Shown: piece after piece, positions 51,600 to 60,560 of the stretch
Position numbering within the stretch: position 1 is the first letter of the stretch
Layout of the letters: the number at the start of each line of letters is the position of its first letter
Source: Collinsella sp.
GTDB taxonomy: Bacteria > Actinomycetota > Coriobacteriia > Coriobacteriales > Coriobacteriaceae
DNA: 64,000 nt
NCBI GenBank assembly: GCA_018380195.1
Contig: JAGZUC010000006.1
Span: 1 to 64,000 of the forward strand
Direction: 5' to 3'
Notes under the pieces: generated by a model
Databases searched by the model: none
What the model was told of the DNA's origin: nothing
Seen by the model: only the letters and a program-made list of their open reading frames with translations
Position numbers and translations under genes: made by a program

Positions 51600-51624
51600 C
51601 CATTTGGGGACGGGGTAGAAATGG
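51600..51624. repeat. GGGGACGGGG-loop hairpin, CCATTT stem
   Basis: CCATTT and AAATGG form a 6 bp stem around GGGGACGGGG, 12 bases past the stop at 51588. This is a minimal member of the short hairpin family. Confidence 0.65.
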
Positions 51625-51647
51625 TGGAAATAACGCTTGACAGATGA

Positions 51648-51689
51648 GCGGGGGCGGACGTTTCGACGCGTCCGCCCCCGCTTTGCTTT
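51648..51689. terminator. Bidirectional terminator between convergent genes
   Basis: GCGGGGGCGGACG and CGTCCGCCCCCGC form a perfect 13 bp stem, followed by TTTGCTTT on the plus strand. Confidence 0.85.
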
Positions 51690-51718
51690 AGCCAGGCTGT
51701 TATGGATGGGTGTGACGA

Positions 51719-53182
51719 CTACTCGTCGTGTTTCTCCTCGCGGCGAGCGGCGGCGCGGGCTTCGTGGATGCCCTTGATTGCGGCATGGCGAGCCGTGCGG
51801 GCGTCGTGGATGGCGTCACGAGCCTCGGCGGTCGTCGCCTTGGCAGAGCGCAACTTGGCGGCCAGATCGGGGTTGGTTTCGGCGACCGCGGTGATCGCGG
51901 GGCCGTCGAGCTCCTCTTGCGTGGGCTCGGCCAAAAAGTCGATGGCATACTGGGCTGCCACCATGGAGCCCTTGGCCAGCACTCTCTCGTCAATCTTGTA
52001 AAAGCAGGAATGCTGGGCGTACGTGGCGCCAATCTTGGGGTTACGCGTACCTACAAAGGCGAGCACGCCCGGCACGCGGCGCAGGTACTCCGAAAAATCC
52101 TCGCCCGAAAGTGTGCCGCGATAATGGCCTTGGCCGGCGGGACCCAGACACTTAATTACGGCCTGACGGCAGCGCTCGCTCGAGGCCGCGTCGTTTTCGA
52201 CCTTGTAGTTGGCGATGGTGTAATCGGTGAGCTCTGCCTCGGCGCCCAAGGCGGCTGCAGTATGCTCCACGATGCGGCGCATAAGCTCCGGCATTTCCTC
52301 GTGGGTTGAATCGCCGTAGGTGCGCACCGTGCCGGCGAGGTAGGCCGTGCCGGCGATAACGTTGCGCGCGGTGCCGCCGTGCAGCTCGCCGACGGTGATG
52401 ACGGCCGGCTCATAGGGGCTGATCTCGCGCGAGACGATGGTCTGCAGGGCGTTGACGATCTCGGCGGCAACCATGACGGCGTCGTGGCCGCGCTGGGGCA
52501 TGGCGCCGTGGCACGAGGTGCCGCGGACATCGATGCGGAACCAGTCGGTATTGGCCATGCGCGGGCCGGGCTCGCAGCTTACGGTGCCGGCGTCGACCTC
52601 GCTCCAGATGTGCGCGGCGTAGGCGCCGTCGACGCCGTCGAGCACACCCGTGCCGATCATGAGTTTGGCGCCCTGGCCGTTTTCCTCACTGGGCTGGAAG
52701 ACGATGCGGACCTCGCCGTGGATGTCGTCGGTCATATGGCGCAGGATCTGCAGCGTGCCGAGCATCATGGCGATGTGGCAGTCGTGGCCGCAGGCGTGCA
52801 TGCAGCCCTCGTTGACACTGGCGAATTCCTCGCCGGTCTGCTCGGTGACGGGCAGGGCGTCAATATCCGCGCGCAGCAGTATGCGGCGGCGCGGCGTGCC
52901 GTCCTCGCGATAGGCGTCGGGTGCGGTGCCGCGAAGGGTCGCCACCAGGCCCGTCTTAAGGGGGCGCTCGTAGGGGATATTCATGGCGTCGAGCTGGTTG
53001 GCGATGTCGGAGGTCGTGCGCTCTTCGGCGAGGCTCAGCTCCGGGTGCTTATGGAAGTGCCGGCGCTGCTTAATGATGTAGGGTTCAAACTCGGCGGCGA
53101 TATCTTGGATGGCTGCGGTGACATCGTCAGCCGCGCGAGTCTCGGTCGCCGCCATAATCTGCTGTGCCTTGGTCTTCGTCAT
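51719..53182 (-). CDS. M20-family amidohydrolase (metallopeptidase)
   Basis: A 487-residue enzyme of the M20D type (hippurate or N-acyl amino acid hydrolase group). Metal motifs are HKHPELSLAEERT, ACGHDCHIAMML and VFQPSEENGQGAKLM. After the usual core, about 75 extra residues form an Ala/Arg/Glu-rich helical tail, which is unusual. AAGGAG lies before the start at 53182; readings extended upstream are unsupported. It is divergent from the amidohydrolase at 53351, and the two may share a control region. Confidence 0.9.
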   Translation of the reverse strand: MTKTKAQQIMAATETRAADDVTAAIQDIAAEFEPYIIKQRRHFHKHPELSLAEERTTSDIANQLDAMNIPYERPLKTGLVATLRGTAPDAYREDGTPRRRILLRADIDALPVTEQTGEEFASVNEGCMHACGHDCHIAMMLGTLQILRHMTDDIHGEVRIVFQPSEENGQGAKLMIGTGVLDGVDGAYAAHIWSEVDAGTVSCEPGPRMANTDWFRIDVRGTSCHGAMPQRGHDAVMVAAEIVNALQTIVSREISPYEPAVITVGELHGGTARNVIAGTAYLAGTVRTYGDSTHEEMPELMRRIVEHTAAALGAEAELTDYTIANYKVENDAASSERCRQAVIKCLGPAGQGHYRGTLSGEDFSEYLRRVPGVLAFVGTRNPKIGATYAQHSCFYKIDERVLAKGSMVAAQYAIDFLAEPTQEELDGPAITAVAETNPDLAAKLRSAKATTAEARDAIHDARTARHAAIKGIHEARAAARREEKHDE

Positions 53183-53350
53183 GATCGATTTGCTCCTTGC
53201 TGGGTTGATCGCAAAATCGTACAGGCTCTTTCCAGTATGCCACCTGCCGCTAGGGCTGGTAAAGTTGCCGTTTGCCGCTTGGGGTTTTGTTACAAGGGCG
53301 GGGGAGTACACTCGGGGGTGTTGAATTTCCTGCCAGAGATGGGGATGCCC

Positions 53351-54988
53351 ATGCAACATATCGATCGGATTATCCGCTCCAAGAACGTCTTTACCGCGCA
53401 AGACGGCATCGATTCCGCCCGCGAGCTGGCGATTGCCATCGCAGGCGACCGTATCGTCGCAGTCGGTGCGCCCGATGACGTGATTGCCGCCGCTCCCGCC
53501 GCCACGCCGGTTCTCGACTACGGCGAGCAGTTTGTCTGCCCCGGTTTCCATGACGCTCATCTGCACTTCTTCCATACCTCGGTTGGCTCCTCGCCGTACA
53601 TGCTCATGGATATGGGCACGTCCGAGGCGGCGCTGGTGCAGCACGCGCTCGAGTTTTCCCAGGACCTGCCCGATGACGCCTGGGTTGTGACGCAAGGCTG
53701 GCGCGACTACCGTTGGGACCCGCCCGAGCATCCTACCAAGGCGTCGCTCGATGCGGCATTCCCCGATCGTCCCTGCGTTATGTACTCGGGCGACGGGCAC
53801 ACGCTGTGGCTCAACAGCCGCGCACTCGAGGCGCTCGGCGTCACGCGCGACAGCGAGCCGCCAGCGGGCGGTAGCTACGACAAAGACGCAAACGGCGAAC
53901 TCACGGGCATTGCTCACGAAGCGGCTGCCATGCAGCTGCTGCCGCGCTGTCTTGAGTGGCTGGGCGAAGATCGCATCGCAAGCGCTTACGCCGATCAAAT
54001 GAGGCGCATGGCCGAGCAGGGTATTACCTCGATCTGCGATATGTCGCTCATGCCCATGCCGGACTGCGATTTTATCCGCGACGATGTCTACGACAAACTG
54101 CAGACGGCCGGCAAGCTGGGCATTCGTGCCCATCTGTTCCCCACGCTGCTGGATGACCAGTCGCGTCTAGAAGAGCTCCAGGTACGTTACGCGAACAACG
54201 CGCTGCTTTCGGCGCCAGGTTTTAAGCAGTTCTTCGACGGCGTGTCGAGCGAACACACGGCATATCTCACTGAGCCCTATACCAATCCGCGCTTCCCGGG
54301 CGACCAGGGCCGTCTGACGGTCCCGGCCGAGCGCATGCGCAAGTTGGTTCTGGCGGCAGCCGAGCGTGGCCACACCGTGCGCATCCACGTTATCGGCGAC
54401 GGTGCGATTCATGCCGCGCTGGATATCTTCGAGGAGGCAGCCGACCTGTACGGCCTGCCCCAGCACGGCCATAACACGCTCGAGCATCTGGAGAATTTGC
54501 TGCCTCAGGACATCGATCGTCTGCGCAAGCTCAACGTCATTGCCTCGAGCCAGCCTTGCCACATCACGCTCGACCCGGGTGGCCCGGAGCGCGATCTGGG
54601 CCTGGAGCGCAGCCGCATCATGTGGCCGTTCGCAACCTATAAGCAGCGCGGCATTCGCCAAGCCTTCGGTACCGACAGCCCTATCACGCCCGTTACCAGC
54701 ATGAACGTGCTCTACACGGCTATCACGCGCCAGGACCCTCGCAGCCACTGGCCCGAGGGCGGCTGGTTGCCGAGCGAGCGCATCGATGCAGCAACGGCTC
54801 TGCGCAACTACACCCTGGGCAGCGCCTATGCAGCGGGCGACGAGCAAAACCTCGGCAGCTTGGAGCCCGGCAAGTATGCCGACCTTGTAGTCCTGGACCA
54901 AAACCCGCTCACTGTCGATCCACAAGAGCTCCAGGCTACCAAGGTTCAGGCCACCTACCTGGCAGGTAACTTGATTTACGAGCGCTAA
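53351..54988 (+). CDS. Amidohydrolase family 3 protein
   Basis: A 545-residue metal-dependent hydrolase of the Amidohydro_3 (PF07969) family. Metal ligands are in FHDAHLHFFH, HVIGDGAIHAA, HNTLEH and FGTDSPITP. The C-terminal LEPGKYADLVVLDQNPL is the usual composite domain end. Starts at 53345 and 53339 are possible alternatives; no extended upstream reading is supported. The substrate is unknown, perhaps a formamide or cyclic imide. Confidence 0.9.
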   Translation: MQHIDRIIRSKNVFTAQDGIDSARELAIAIAGDRIVAVGAPDDVIAAAPAATPVLDYGEQFVCPGFHDAHLHFFHTSVGSSPYMLMDMGTSEAALVQHALEFSQDLPDDAWVVTQGWRDYRWDPPEHPTKASLDAAFPDRPCVMYSGDGHTLWLNSRALEALGVTRDSEPPAGGSYDKDANGELTGIAHEAAAMQLLPRCLEWLGEDRIASAYADQMRRMAEQGITSICDMSLMPMPDCDFIRDDVYDKLQTAGKLGIRAHLFPTLLDDQSRLEELQVRYANNALLSAPGFKQFFDGVSSEHTAYLTEPYTNPRFPGDQGRLTVPAERMRKLVLAAAERGHTVRIHVIGDGAIHAALDIFEEAADLYGLPQHGHNTLEHLENLLPQDIDRLRKLNVIASSQPCHITLDPGGPERDLGLERSRIMWPFATYKQRGIRQAFGTDSPITPVTSMNVLYTAITRQDPRSHWPEGGWLPSERIDAATALRNYTLGSAYAAGDEQNLGSLEPGKYADLVVLDQNPLTVDPQELQATKVQATYLAGNLIYER

Positions 54989-55005
54989 CCCCACATCCAC
55001 ACCTC

Positions 55006-55071
55006 AGTTGCGGTGAAATAGTCCCTAAATCGGCCTTCAAGCCCAAAAACAGGAACTATTCCACCGCAACT
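55006..55071. repeat. AGTTGCGGTG-family palindrome
   Basis: AGTTGCGGTGAAATAGT and ACTATTCCACCGCAACT end this 66 bp element, with one mismatch, around a GC-rich centre. It follows the amidohydrolase stop by 17 bases. Confidence 0.88.
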
Positions 55072-55176
55072 TAAAAGAGCGCGTCCCAACAACGTGCCCC
55101 TATCTTGTGCATTCCATCCGCATCGCCATTTTGCTGCACTGACTTCTCTGAATTCCGGGCCCTAGTTAGTCAACCT

Positions 55177-55309
55177 GGCTCCCGGGGCGGACCGGAGGCA
55201 TGAAGTTTGTCGCGAGTTCCGCACGCAAAGGAAAGCACTTAATGTGCTTTCCGTCTTGCGCAGGACTGTAGAGCAGCAAACTTCATGCCTCCGGTCCGCC
55301 CCGGGAGCC
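55177..55309. repeat. Foldback repeat with perfect 33 bp arms
   Basis: Bases 55177-55209 are the exact complement of 55277-55309. Inside, GGAAAGCAC at 55230 pairs with GTGCTTTCC at 55244. The inner flank TTCCGCACGCAAAG resembles TTCCGCAGGACGCAAAG in the 57532 element. It lies in the 489 bp gap between the amidohydrolase and groES. Confidence 0.88.
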
Positions 55310-55336
55310 ACCGCTAAGTTATCCCCCGGCATTCAG

Positions 55337-55450
55337 AAAATCTAAGTGCCAAAAAATAAGATTTTTTGACTCCGTGTTGTATAACCCGCCATTCGTGGGT
55401 ACCATTCAACGCGTACGCAAACAAAAAGGGTTAATTCGCGTGGTATAACC
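55337..55450 (+). promoter_or_regulatory. groES upstream region with two TATAACC repeats
   Basis: AAAATCT at 55337 and AGATTTT at 55359 form a small stem with a T-run. Two similar words, GTTGTATAACCCG (about 55377) and GTGGTATAACCGCG (about 55440), lie 63 bases apart; the second TATAAC at 55444 could be a -10 box. No CIRCE (TTAGCACTC) or HAIR box is present, so heat-shock control must use another site. Confidence 0.5.
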
Positions 55451-55477
55451 GCGCGGCCCAAAAAGGAGGAGACAAGC

Positions 55478-55771
55478 ATGTCGTCTTTGAAGCCGCTTGC
55501 AGATCGTGTTCTGGTCAAGCCCGACGAGGCCGAGCAGAAGACCGCTTCTGGTCTGTATATCGCCAGCAACGCTCAGGAGAAGCCGCAGCGCGGCACCATC
55601 GTTGCCGTGGGCGCCGGCAAGGTCAACGACAAGGGTGAGCGCATCCCCATGGACGTCAAGGTCGGCGACGTTGTCATCTACGGTAAGTTCGGTGGCAACG
55701 AGGTCAAGGTCGACGGCGAGAAGTATCTGCTGATGCGCGCCGACGACATCTACGCTGTCGTCGAGGCCTAG
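55478..55771 (+). CDS. groS: Co-chaperonin GroES
   Basis: A 97-residue GroES with the start LKPLADRVLVKPDEAEQKTASG and the mobile-loop region, then VVIYGKFGGNEVKVDGEKYLLM. It caps GroEL. AAAGGAGGA is upstream. groEL follows after 96 bp. Confidence 0.97.
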   Translation: MSSLKPLADRVLVKPDEAEQKTASGLYIASNAQEKPQRGTIVAVGAGKVNDKGERIPMDVKVGDVVIYGKFGGNEVKVDGEKYLLMRADDIYAVVEA

Positions 55772-55867
55772 TCTCGTCAGAATCTCTGATTCGTCTTTGA
55801 ACGCGCCTGCCGCATAGGACTCGGAAGCGGCGACGCGAGTCACATTTCTTTTGGAGGATTACCTACC

Positions 55868-57505
55868 ATGGCAAAGAACATTACGTTCAACACCGATGCC
55901 CGCGCTAAGCTTGCCAAGGGCGTCAACACTCTGGCCGACGCCGTTACCGTCACCATGGGCCCCAAGGGTCGCTACGTTGCGCTGCAGCGCACGTTCGGTG
56001 CCCCGACCATCACCAACGACGGCGTTTCCGTCGCCAAGGAGATTGAGCTCGAGGACAACATCGAGAACATGGGCGCCCAGCTGGTGAAGGAGGTTGCCAC
56101 CAAGACCAACGACACCGTGGGTGACGGCACCACCACCGCAACCCTGCTCGCTCAGGCCATCGTCAACGACGGTCTGCGCAACGTTGCTGCTGGCGCTAAC
56201 CCGCTGGCCATCCGTCGCGGCATCGACAAGGCCGTCAACGCCGCCGTCGCCGAGATGAAGAAGCAGGCCAAGCCGGTCGAGACCAAGGAGCAGATTGCTT
56301 CCGTCGGTACCATCTCTGCCGGTGACCCCGAGGTCGGCGAGAAGATCGCCGAGGCCATGGAGGTCGTGGGCAAGGACGGCGTCATCACCGTCGAGGATTC
56401 CCAGACGTTCGACATCACCATCGACACCGTCGAGGGCATGCAGTTCGACAAGGGCTATGTCTCCGCTTACTTCGTCACGGACAACGACCGCATGGAGGCC
56501 GTGATGAAGGATCCGTACATCCTCATCACCGACCAGAAGATCTCCAGCGTTCAGGACATCATGCCCGTTCTCGAGGCTGTCCAGCGCGCTGGCCGTGGCC
56601 TGCTCATCATCGCTGAGGACATCGACGGCGAGGCTCTGCCTACCCTGGTCCTCAACAAGATCCGTGGCGCCCTCAACGTCTGCGCCGTCAAGGCTCCGGG
56701 CTACGGCGATCGCCGCAAGCGCATCCTCGAGGACATCGCCGTCCTCACCGGTGGCCAGGCCGCTCTGGACGAGCTGGGCGTGAAGGTCGCTGACATCACC
56801 GCCGATATGCTCGGTACTGCTAAGTCCGTCACCATCTCCAAGGACAACACCGTCGTCGTCGGCGGCGCTGGCTCCAAGGAGGCCATCGACGCCCGCATCG
56901 CTCAGATCAAGGGTGAGATGGAGAACACCACCTCTGACTTCGACCGTGAGAAGCTCCAGGAGCGCCTGGCAAAGCTCTCCGGTGGCGTTGCCGTCATCAA
57001 GGTCGGCGCTGCTACCGAGTCCGAGCTCAAGGAGATCAAGCACCGCGTCGAGGATGCCCTGCAGGCTACCCGCGCTGCTGTCGAGGAGGGCATCGTCGCC
57101 GGCGGTGGCGTCGCCTTCATGGACGCTGCTCCTGCGCTCGACGCTGTCGAGATCGACGACCCCGAGGAGAAGATCGGCGTCGACATCGTCAAGAAGGCTC
57201 TGACCGCTCCGGTCGCCACCATCGCCAAGAACGCTGGCTTTGAGGGCGCTGTCGTGGTCGACAAGGTTGCCGAGCTGCCCGCTGGTCAGGGTCTCAACTC
57301 TGCCAACGGCGAGTGGGGCGACATGATCGAGATGGGCGTCCTCGACCCCGTCAAGGTCAGCCGCGTCACCCTGCAGAACGCTGCTTCTGTCGCCAGCCTG
57401 ATTCTCATCACCGAGGCTACCGTCTCCGATGTGCCCAAGAACACTCAGCTTGAGGACGCTATCGCTGCTGCCACCGCTGGTCAGCAGGGCGGCGGTATGT
57501 ACTAA
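55868..57505 (+). CDS. groL: Chaperonin GroEL
   Basis: A 545-residue GroEL. It has the usual ATP-binding start (GPKGRYVALQRTFGAP, VGDGTTTATLLAQ) and ends in a short GGGMY tail, similar to the GGM repeat of the family. GGAGGA is upstream. Codon bias is strong, as expected for a highly expressed gene. It ends beside a large foldback repeat that may be its terminator. Confidence 0.98.
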   Translation: MAKNITFNTDARAKLAKGVNTLADAVTVTMGPKGRYVALQRTFGAPTITNDGVSVAKEIELEDNIENMGAQLVKEVATKTNDTVGDGTTTATLLAQAIVNDGLRNVAAGANPLAIRRGIDKAVNAAVAEMKKQAKPVETKEQIASVGTISAGDPEVGEKIAEAMEVVGKDGVITVEDSQTFDITIDTVEGMQFDKGYVSAYFVTDNDRMEAVMKDPYILITDQKISSVQDIMPVLEAVQRAGRGLLIIAEDIDGEALPTLVLNKIRGALNVCAVKAPGYGDRRKRILEDIAVLTGGQAALDELGVKVADITADMLGTAKSVTISKDNTVVVGGAGSKEAIDARIAQIKGEMENTTSDFDREKLQERLAKLSGGVAVIKVGAATESELKEIKHRVEDALQATRAAVEEGIVAGGGVAFMDAAPALDAVEIDDPEEKIGVDIVKKALTAPVATIAKNAGFEGAVVVDKVAELPAGQGLNSANGEWGDMIEMGVLDPVKVSRVTLQNAASVASLILITEATVSDVPKNTQLEDAIAAATAGQQGGGMY

Positions 57506-57531
57506 GGCCGACAAGGTCTAGAACTCCCACC

Positions 57532-57676
57532 GGGAATCCGGGGGCGGGACGGGGGTTTCTCTCCGGAACGTCCTCGGACATGCAAAGAGGCTCCGCATCG
57601 CGCTTCGCGCTGCGGAGCCTCTTTGCGTCCTGCGGAATGTTCCGGAGAGAAACCCCCGTCCCGCCCCCGGATTCCC
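57532..57676. repeat. Foldback repeat with perfect 38 bp arms after groEL
   Basis: Bases 57532-57569 are the exact complement of 57639-57676. The inner hairpin pairs 57582-57597 with 57611-57626 (16 bp, GCAAAGAGGCTCCGCA). Between arm and hairpin are GTCCTCGGACATG on the left and GTCCTGCGGAA on the right, shared in reverse with the element after pfkA. It starts 27 bases past the groEL stop. Confidence 0.92.
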
Positions 57677-57839
57677 TGCGTTTACGGCCTTGAGGTCGGC
57701 GGGCGGAGAACGTGGTTGTTGGGGATACGTATCCCGGTTGCTGTTTCGCGCTTTGCGCGAAAGGCGCGTTGCTTTGGGATGGGTGGGGAACGCGGTTGTT
57801 GCGGCAACTGGTCCCCACCATAAATTACCCTTGGCATAC
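57677..57839. other. Gap with short palindromes and a direct repeat
   Basis: GGGATACGTATCCC (57722) is a 14 bp perfect palindrome and TTTCGCGC-TTT-GCGCGAAA (57744) a perfect hairpin. GAACGYGGTTGTTG occurs at about 57707 and 57788. GGTGGGGA and TCCCCACC close a stem at 57783-57821. No gene is visible. Confidence 0.6.
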
Positions 57840-57867
57840 TTGCGCGAAAACCTGCCCGTGCTACACT
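57840..57867 (+). promoter_or_regulatory. Candidate promoter of the riboflavin transport operon
   Basis: TTGCGC and TACACT are separated by 16 bp and lie 12 bp upstream of the FMN riboswitch. Confidence 0.55.
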
Positions 57868-57878
57868 TGCAATTGCTG

Positions 57879-58058
57879 TTTCAGGGCGGGGTGGAATTCC
57901 CCACTGGCGGTAAATCGGGCGGTGTCAAAGGGACGCCGTGGCGCAGGCGAGGACCTGCGTCGAGCCGATGAGTCCGCGACCCGTGTGTGCGTTGGTTCGC
58001 ATGCCGGCTGAACTGGTGAGATCCCAGTACCAACGGTTAGAGTCCGGATGAAAGAGGC
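57879..58058 (+). ncRNA. FMN riboswitch (RFN element)
   Basis: Conserved blocks of the FMN aptamer follow in order: TTCAGGGCGGGGTG, CCCCACTGGCGGT, GAGCCGATGAGTCCGCGACCC, CTGGTGAGATCCCAGTACC and ACGGTTAGAGTCCGGATG. The variable P3 arm is long. It ends 11 bases before the RibU start, so control is probably at translation initiation rather than by a terminator. Confidence 0.95.
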
Positions 58059-58068
58059 AGGTGATCTT

Positions 58069-58659
58069 ATGTCTGAACAGTCGCAGCATATCCATTTTGA
58101 GAACACGAATAGGTGGAGCACCAAACAGCTCGTTACCATGGCGTTGATGTGCGCCTTGGGCGCCCTGTTTATGTACGTGCAGCTGCCCATCCTTCCTTCG
58201 GCGCCGTTTTTGACGTATGACCCGTCGCTGGTGCCGGCGATGGTGTGCGGGTTTGCATATGGCCCCGGTGCCGGCACCGCTGTTGCCGCCATGGCGATCG
58301 TTATCCACGCGCTTACCACGGGTGACTGGGTCGGTGCGCTTATGAACTTGGTTGCCACGCTTGGCTATATTCTGCCTGCGGCTATCGTCTACCAGAAGAT
58401 GCACACCTACAAGGGCGCCGTGATTGGCCTGGCACTGGGCGTTATTGCCGCTACGGTGCTTTCTATGGTTGCGAATCTGACCATTGGCGTTTGGTTCTGG
58501 TATGGCTCGGTCGATGTGATCGCCCCGCTCATGATTCCTGCCGTGCTGCCGTTCAACCTTATCAAGACCGTGCTTAACTCGGTGTTGACACTGGCGGTGT
58601 ATAAAGCGGTCTCCAACCTCATCACGCCTAAAAAGGACCAGGTCAAAGGTCGCGCATGA
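58069..58659 (+). CDS. ribU: Riboflavin ECF transporter S component RibU
   Basis: A 196-residue membrane protein with about six segments. It starts with WSTKQLVTMALMCALGALFMY, which carries the S-component helix 1 pattern, and has LPSAPFLTYDPSLVPAMV. It binds riboflavin for the energy-coupling module. The start at 58069 is chosen because the earlier ATG at 58048 lies inside the riboswitch. It overlaps the ATPase gene by four bases. Confidence 0.93.
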   Translation: MSEQSQHIHFENTNRWSTKQLVTMALMCALGALFMYVQLPILPSAPFLTYDPSLVPAMVCGFAYGPGAGTAVAAMAIVIHALTTGDWVGALMNLVATLGYILPAAIVYQKMHTYKGAVIGLALGVIAATVLSMVANLTIGVWFWYGSVDVIAPLMIPAVLPFNLIKTVLNSVLTLAVYKAVSNLITPKKDQVKGRA

Positions 58660-60560
58660 TTGAGTGTCGGGGCGTTTCCTTTAGCTATGACGGTGCCGCG
58701 CCGGCGCTTGACGGTATTGATCTGAAGATCGAGGATGGCGAGTTTTTCTGCATCCTCGGTGGCAATGGGTCGGGCAAGTCGACGTTTGCCAAGCATCTGA
58801 ATGCACTGTTGCAGCCCGATGCGGGCACGGTGCGTATCAACGGTATGGATGCGTCCGACCTCGAGCTGGTCTATGACATTCGTTCGACCGCGGGCATGGT
58901 ATTCCAGAATCCCGATGATCAGCTGGTGGCAACGCTTGTCGAAGATGACGTTGCGTTCGGTCCCGAAAACCTTGGCGTGCCATCGGCGCAAATTGCGCAG
59001 CGCGTACGCGAGGCGCTGAAGGGCGTGGGCCTGGTGGGCTTTGAGCGCCACGAGACCCATGCGCTTTCGGGTGGTCAAAAGCAGCGCGTGGCGCTTGCCG
59101 GCGTGCTCGCCATGGAGCCCCGCGTGCTCATTTTGGACGAGGCCTCTTCGATGCTCGATCCGCGTGGGCGCAAGGGCCTTATGAAGGCTTGCCATGCGCT
59201 GCACGATCGCGGCATGACCATCGTGATGATTACGCACTTTATGGAGGAGGCCGCCGAGGCCGATCGTGTCGCGGTGTTTCGGGCGGGGCACGTTGCCATG
59301 CTCGGCACGCCCGAGGAGATTTTGACGCGGGCGGACGAACTCGCGCGGCTGAACCTGGATATGCCGGCATCGTGCTGCTTAGGTAGGACGCTTCGTGCGA
59401 AGGGCGTGCCCGTTTGCGCGCAGGTACGTGAGGCGGATATGGTCGCCGAGATTGCGCAGACTTATGCCGAGCGAAGTGGGGCAGGCACCGCGGGGCAGTC
59501 TTCCGCATCCCAGTTGGAAATCGCTGACGGCACTGTTCCGGTAGACAACGAGGGCAACGCGTCGGAGCCCGTCATAGAGCTATCCCATGTTTCGTACAGT
59601 TATTCGCTGAGCGCCCGCGAGCGTCGCCGTTGGCACAAGCGCTCGGCCGCCGAGGGTTCATCGAACAAACAGGCTCTCTGGGGAAACGACCCCAGCAGCC
59701 CGTGGGCGCTGCGCGATGTATCGCTGACGGTGCGTCGCGGCGAGTTCCTGGGTTTGGCAGGTCATACCGGTTCGGGTAAGTCGACGCTGGTCCAGCATCT
59801 CAACGGTTTGATTCGTCCCCAGGAGGGAAGCGTTTGCGCGCTGGGGCTCGATCTGTCAAACAAGAAAGACGCCGCCGCGGTTAAGGCCAAGGTCGGCGTG
59901 GTGTTTCAATATCCTGAGCGTCAGCTGTTTGCCGAAACCGTGGCGCAGGACGTGGCGTTTGGTCCGCACAACCTTGGCTTGCCGCAAGATGAAGTCGACC
60001 GTCGTGTCGAGTCATCGCTCTCACGCGTGGGCCTCGACCTTTCCACGGTCGGCGACAAGAGCCCCTTTGAGCTTTCGGGCGGTCAACAACGGCGCGTGGC
60101 ATTCGCCGGCGTGCTTGCCATGGAGCCCGAGGTCCTGGTGCTCGATGAACCCATGGCGGGGCTCGATCCGGCTGCGCGCAGGGATTTCCTAGGGCTCATC
60201 GATCGACTCCATTGCGAGGGCCTGACCGTTGTCATGGTTTCGCACAGCATGGATGACCTGGCAAATTGTTGTGACCGTATCGTTGTGATGAACGAGGGCG
60301 CGGTGTTTGCCGAGGGAACGCCCGTGCAGGTGTTTGCGCATGCCGATGAGCTCAAGTCGATCGGCTTGGGCGTTCCCGCCGCCCAGCGTATGGCGCTGGC
60401 GCTTACGGAGGCGGGCGTGCCGCTGCGTCGCGGCGGGCTCTATACGGTTGAGTCGTTGGCCGACGAGTTGGCAAATTTGCTGATCGGTCGCTCAGACGGT
60501 TCTTCTAACGTCGCGGACATTGCTAAATCCAAGACGGTCGCGCGAGAGGAGGGCTGCTAA
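58656..60560 (+). CDS. ecfA: Fused ECF transporter ATPase (EcfA1-EcfA2)
   Basis: A 634-residue protein with two ABC ATPase domains. The first (about 1-260) has Walker A GGNGSGKST at 35-43, signature LSGGQKQRVALAG and Walker B VLILDEASSMLDP. The second (about 305-590) has GHTGSGKST, LSGGQQRRVAFAG and VLVLDEPMAGLDP. It drives both halves of the ECF motor in a single chain, where most species use two genes. It starts four bases inside ribU and overlaps ecfT by one base. Confidence 0.93.
   Translation: MIECRGVSFSYDGAAPALDGIDLKIEDGEFFCILGGNGSGKSTFAKHLNALLQPDAGTVRINGMDASDLELVYDIRSTAGMVFQNPDDQLVATLVEDDVAFGPENLGVPSAQIAQRVREALKGVGLVGFERHETHALSGGQKQRVALAGVLAMEPRVLILDEASSMLDPRGRKGLMKACHALHDRGMTIVMITHFMEEAAEADRVAVFRAGHVAMLGTPEEILTRADELARLNLDMPASCCLGRTLRAKGVPVCAQVREADMVAEIAQTYAERSGAGTAGQSSASQLEIADGTVPVDNEGNASEPVIELSHVSYSYSLSARERRRWHKRSAAEGSSNKQALWGNDPSSPWALRDVSLTVRRGEFLGLAGHTGSGKSTLVQHLNGLIRPQEGSVCALGLDLSNKKDAAAVKAKVGVVFQYPERQLFAETVAQDVAFGPHNLGLPQDEVDRRVESSLSRVGLDLSTVGDKSPFELSGGQQRRVAFAGVLAMEPEVLVLDEPMAGLDPAARRDFLGLIDRLHCEGLTVVMVSHSMDDLANCCDRIVVMNEGAVFAEGTPVQVFAHADELKSIGLGVPAAQRMALALTEAGVPLRRGGLYTVESLADELANLLIGRSDGSSNVADIAKSKTVAREEGC

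Noticed and set aside
52379..53350. Upstream in-frame extension of the amidohydrolase at 53351
   Set aside because: It lies opposite the M20 gene and has no family similarity; the proper start has a better local context.
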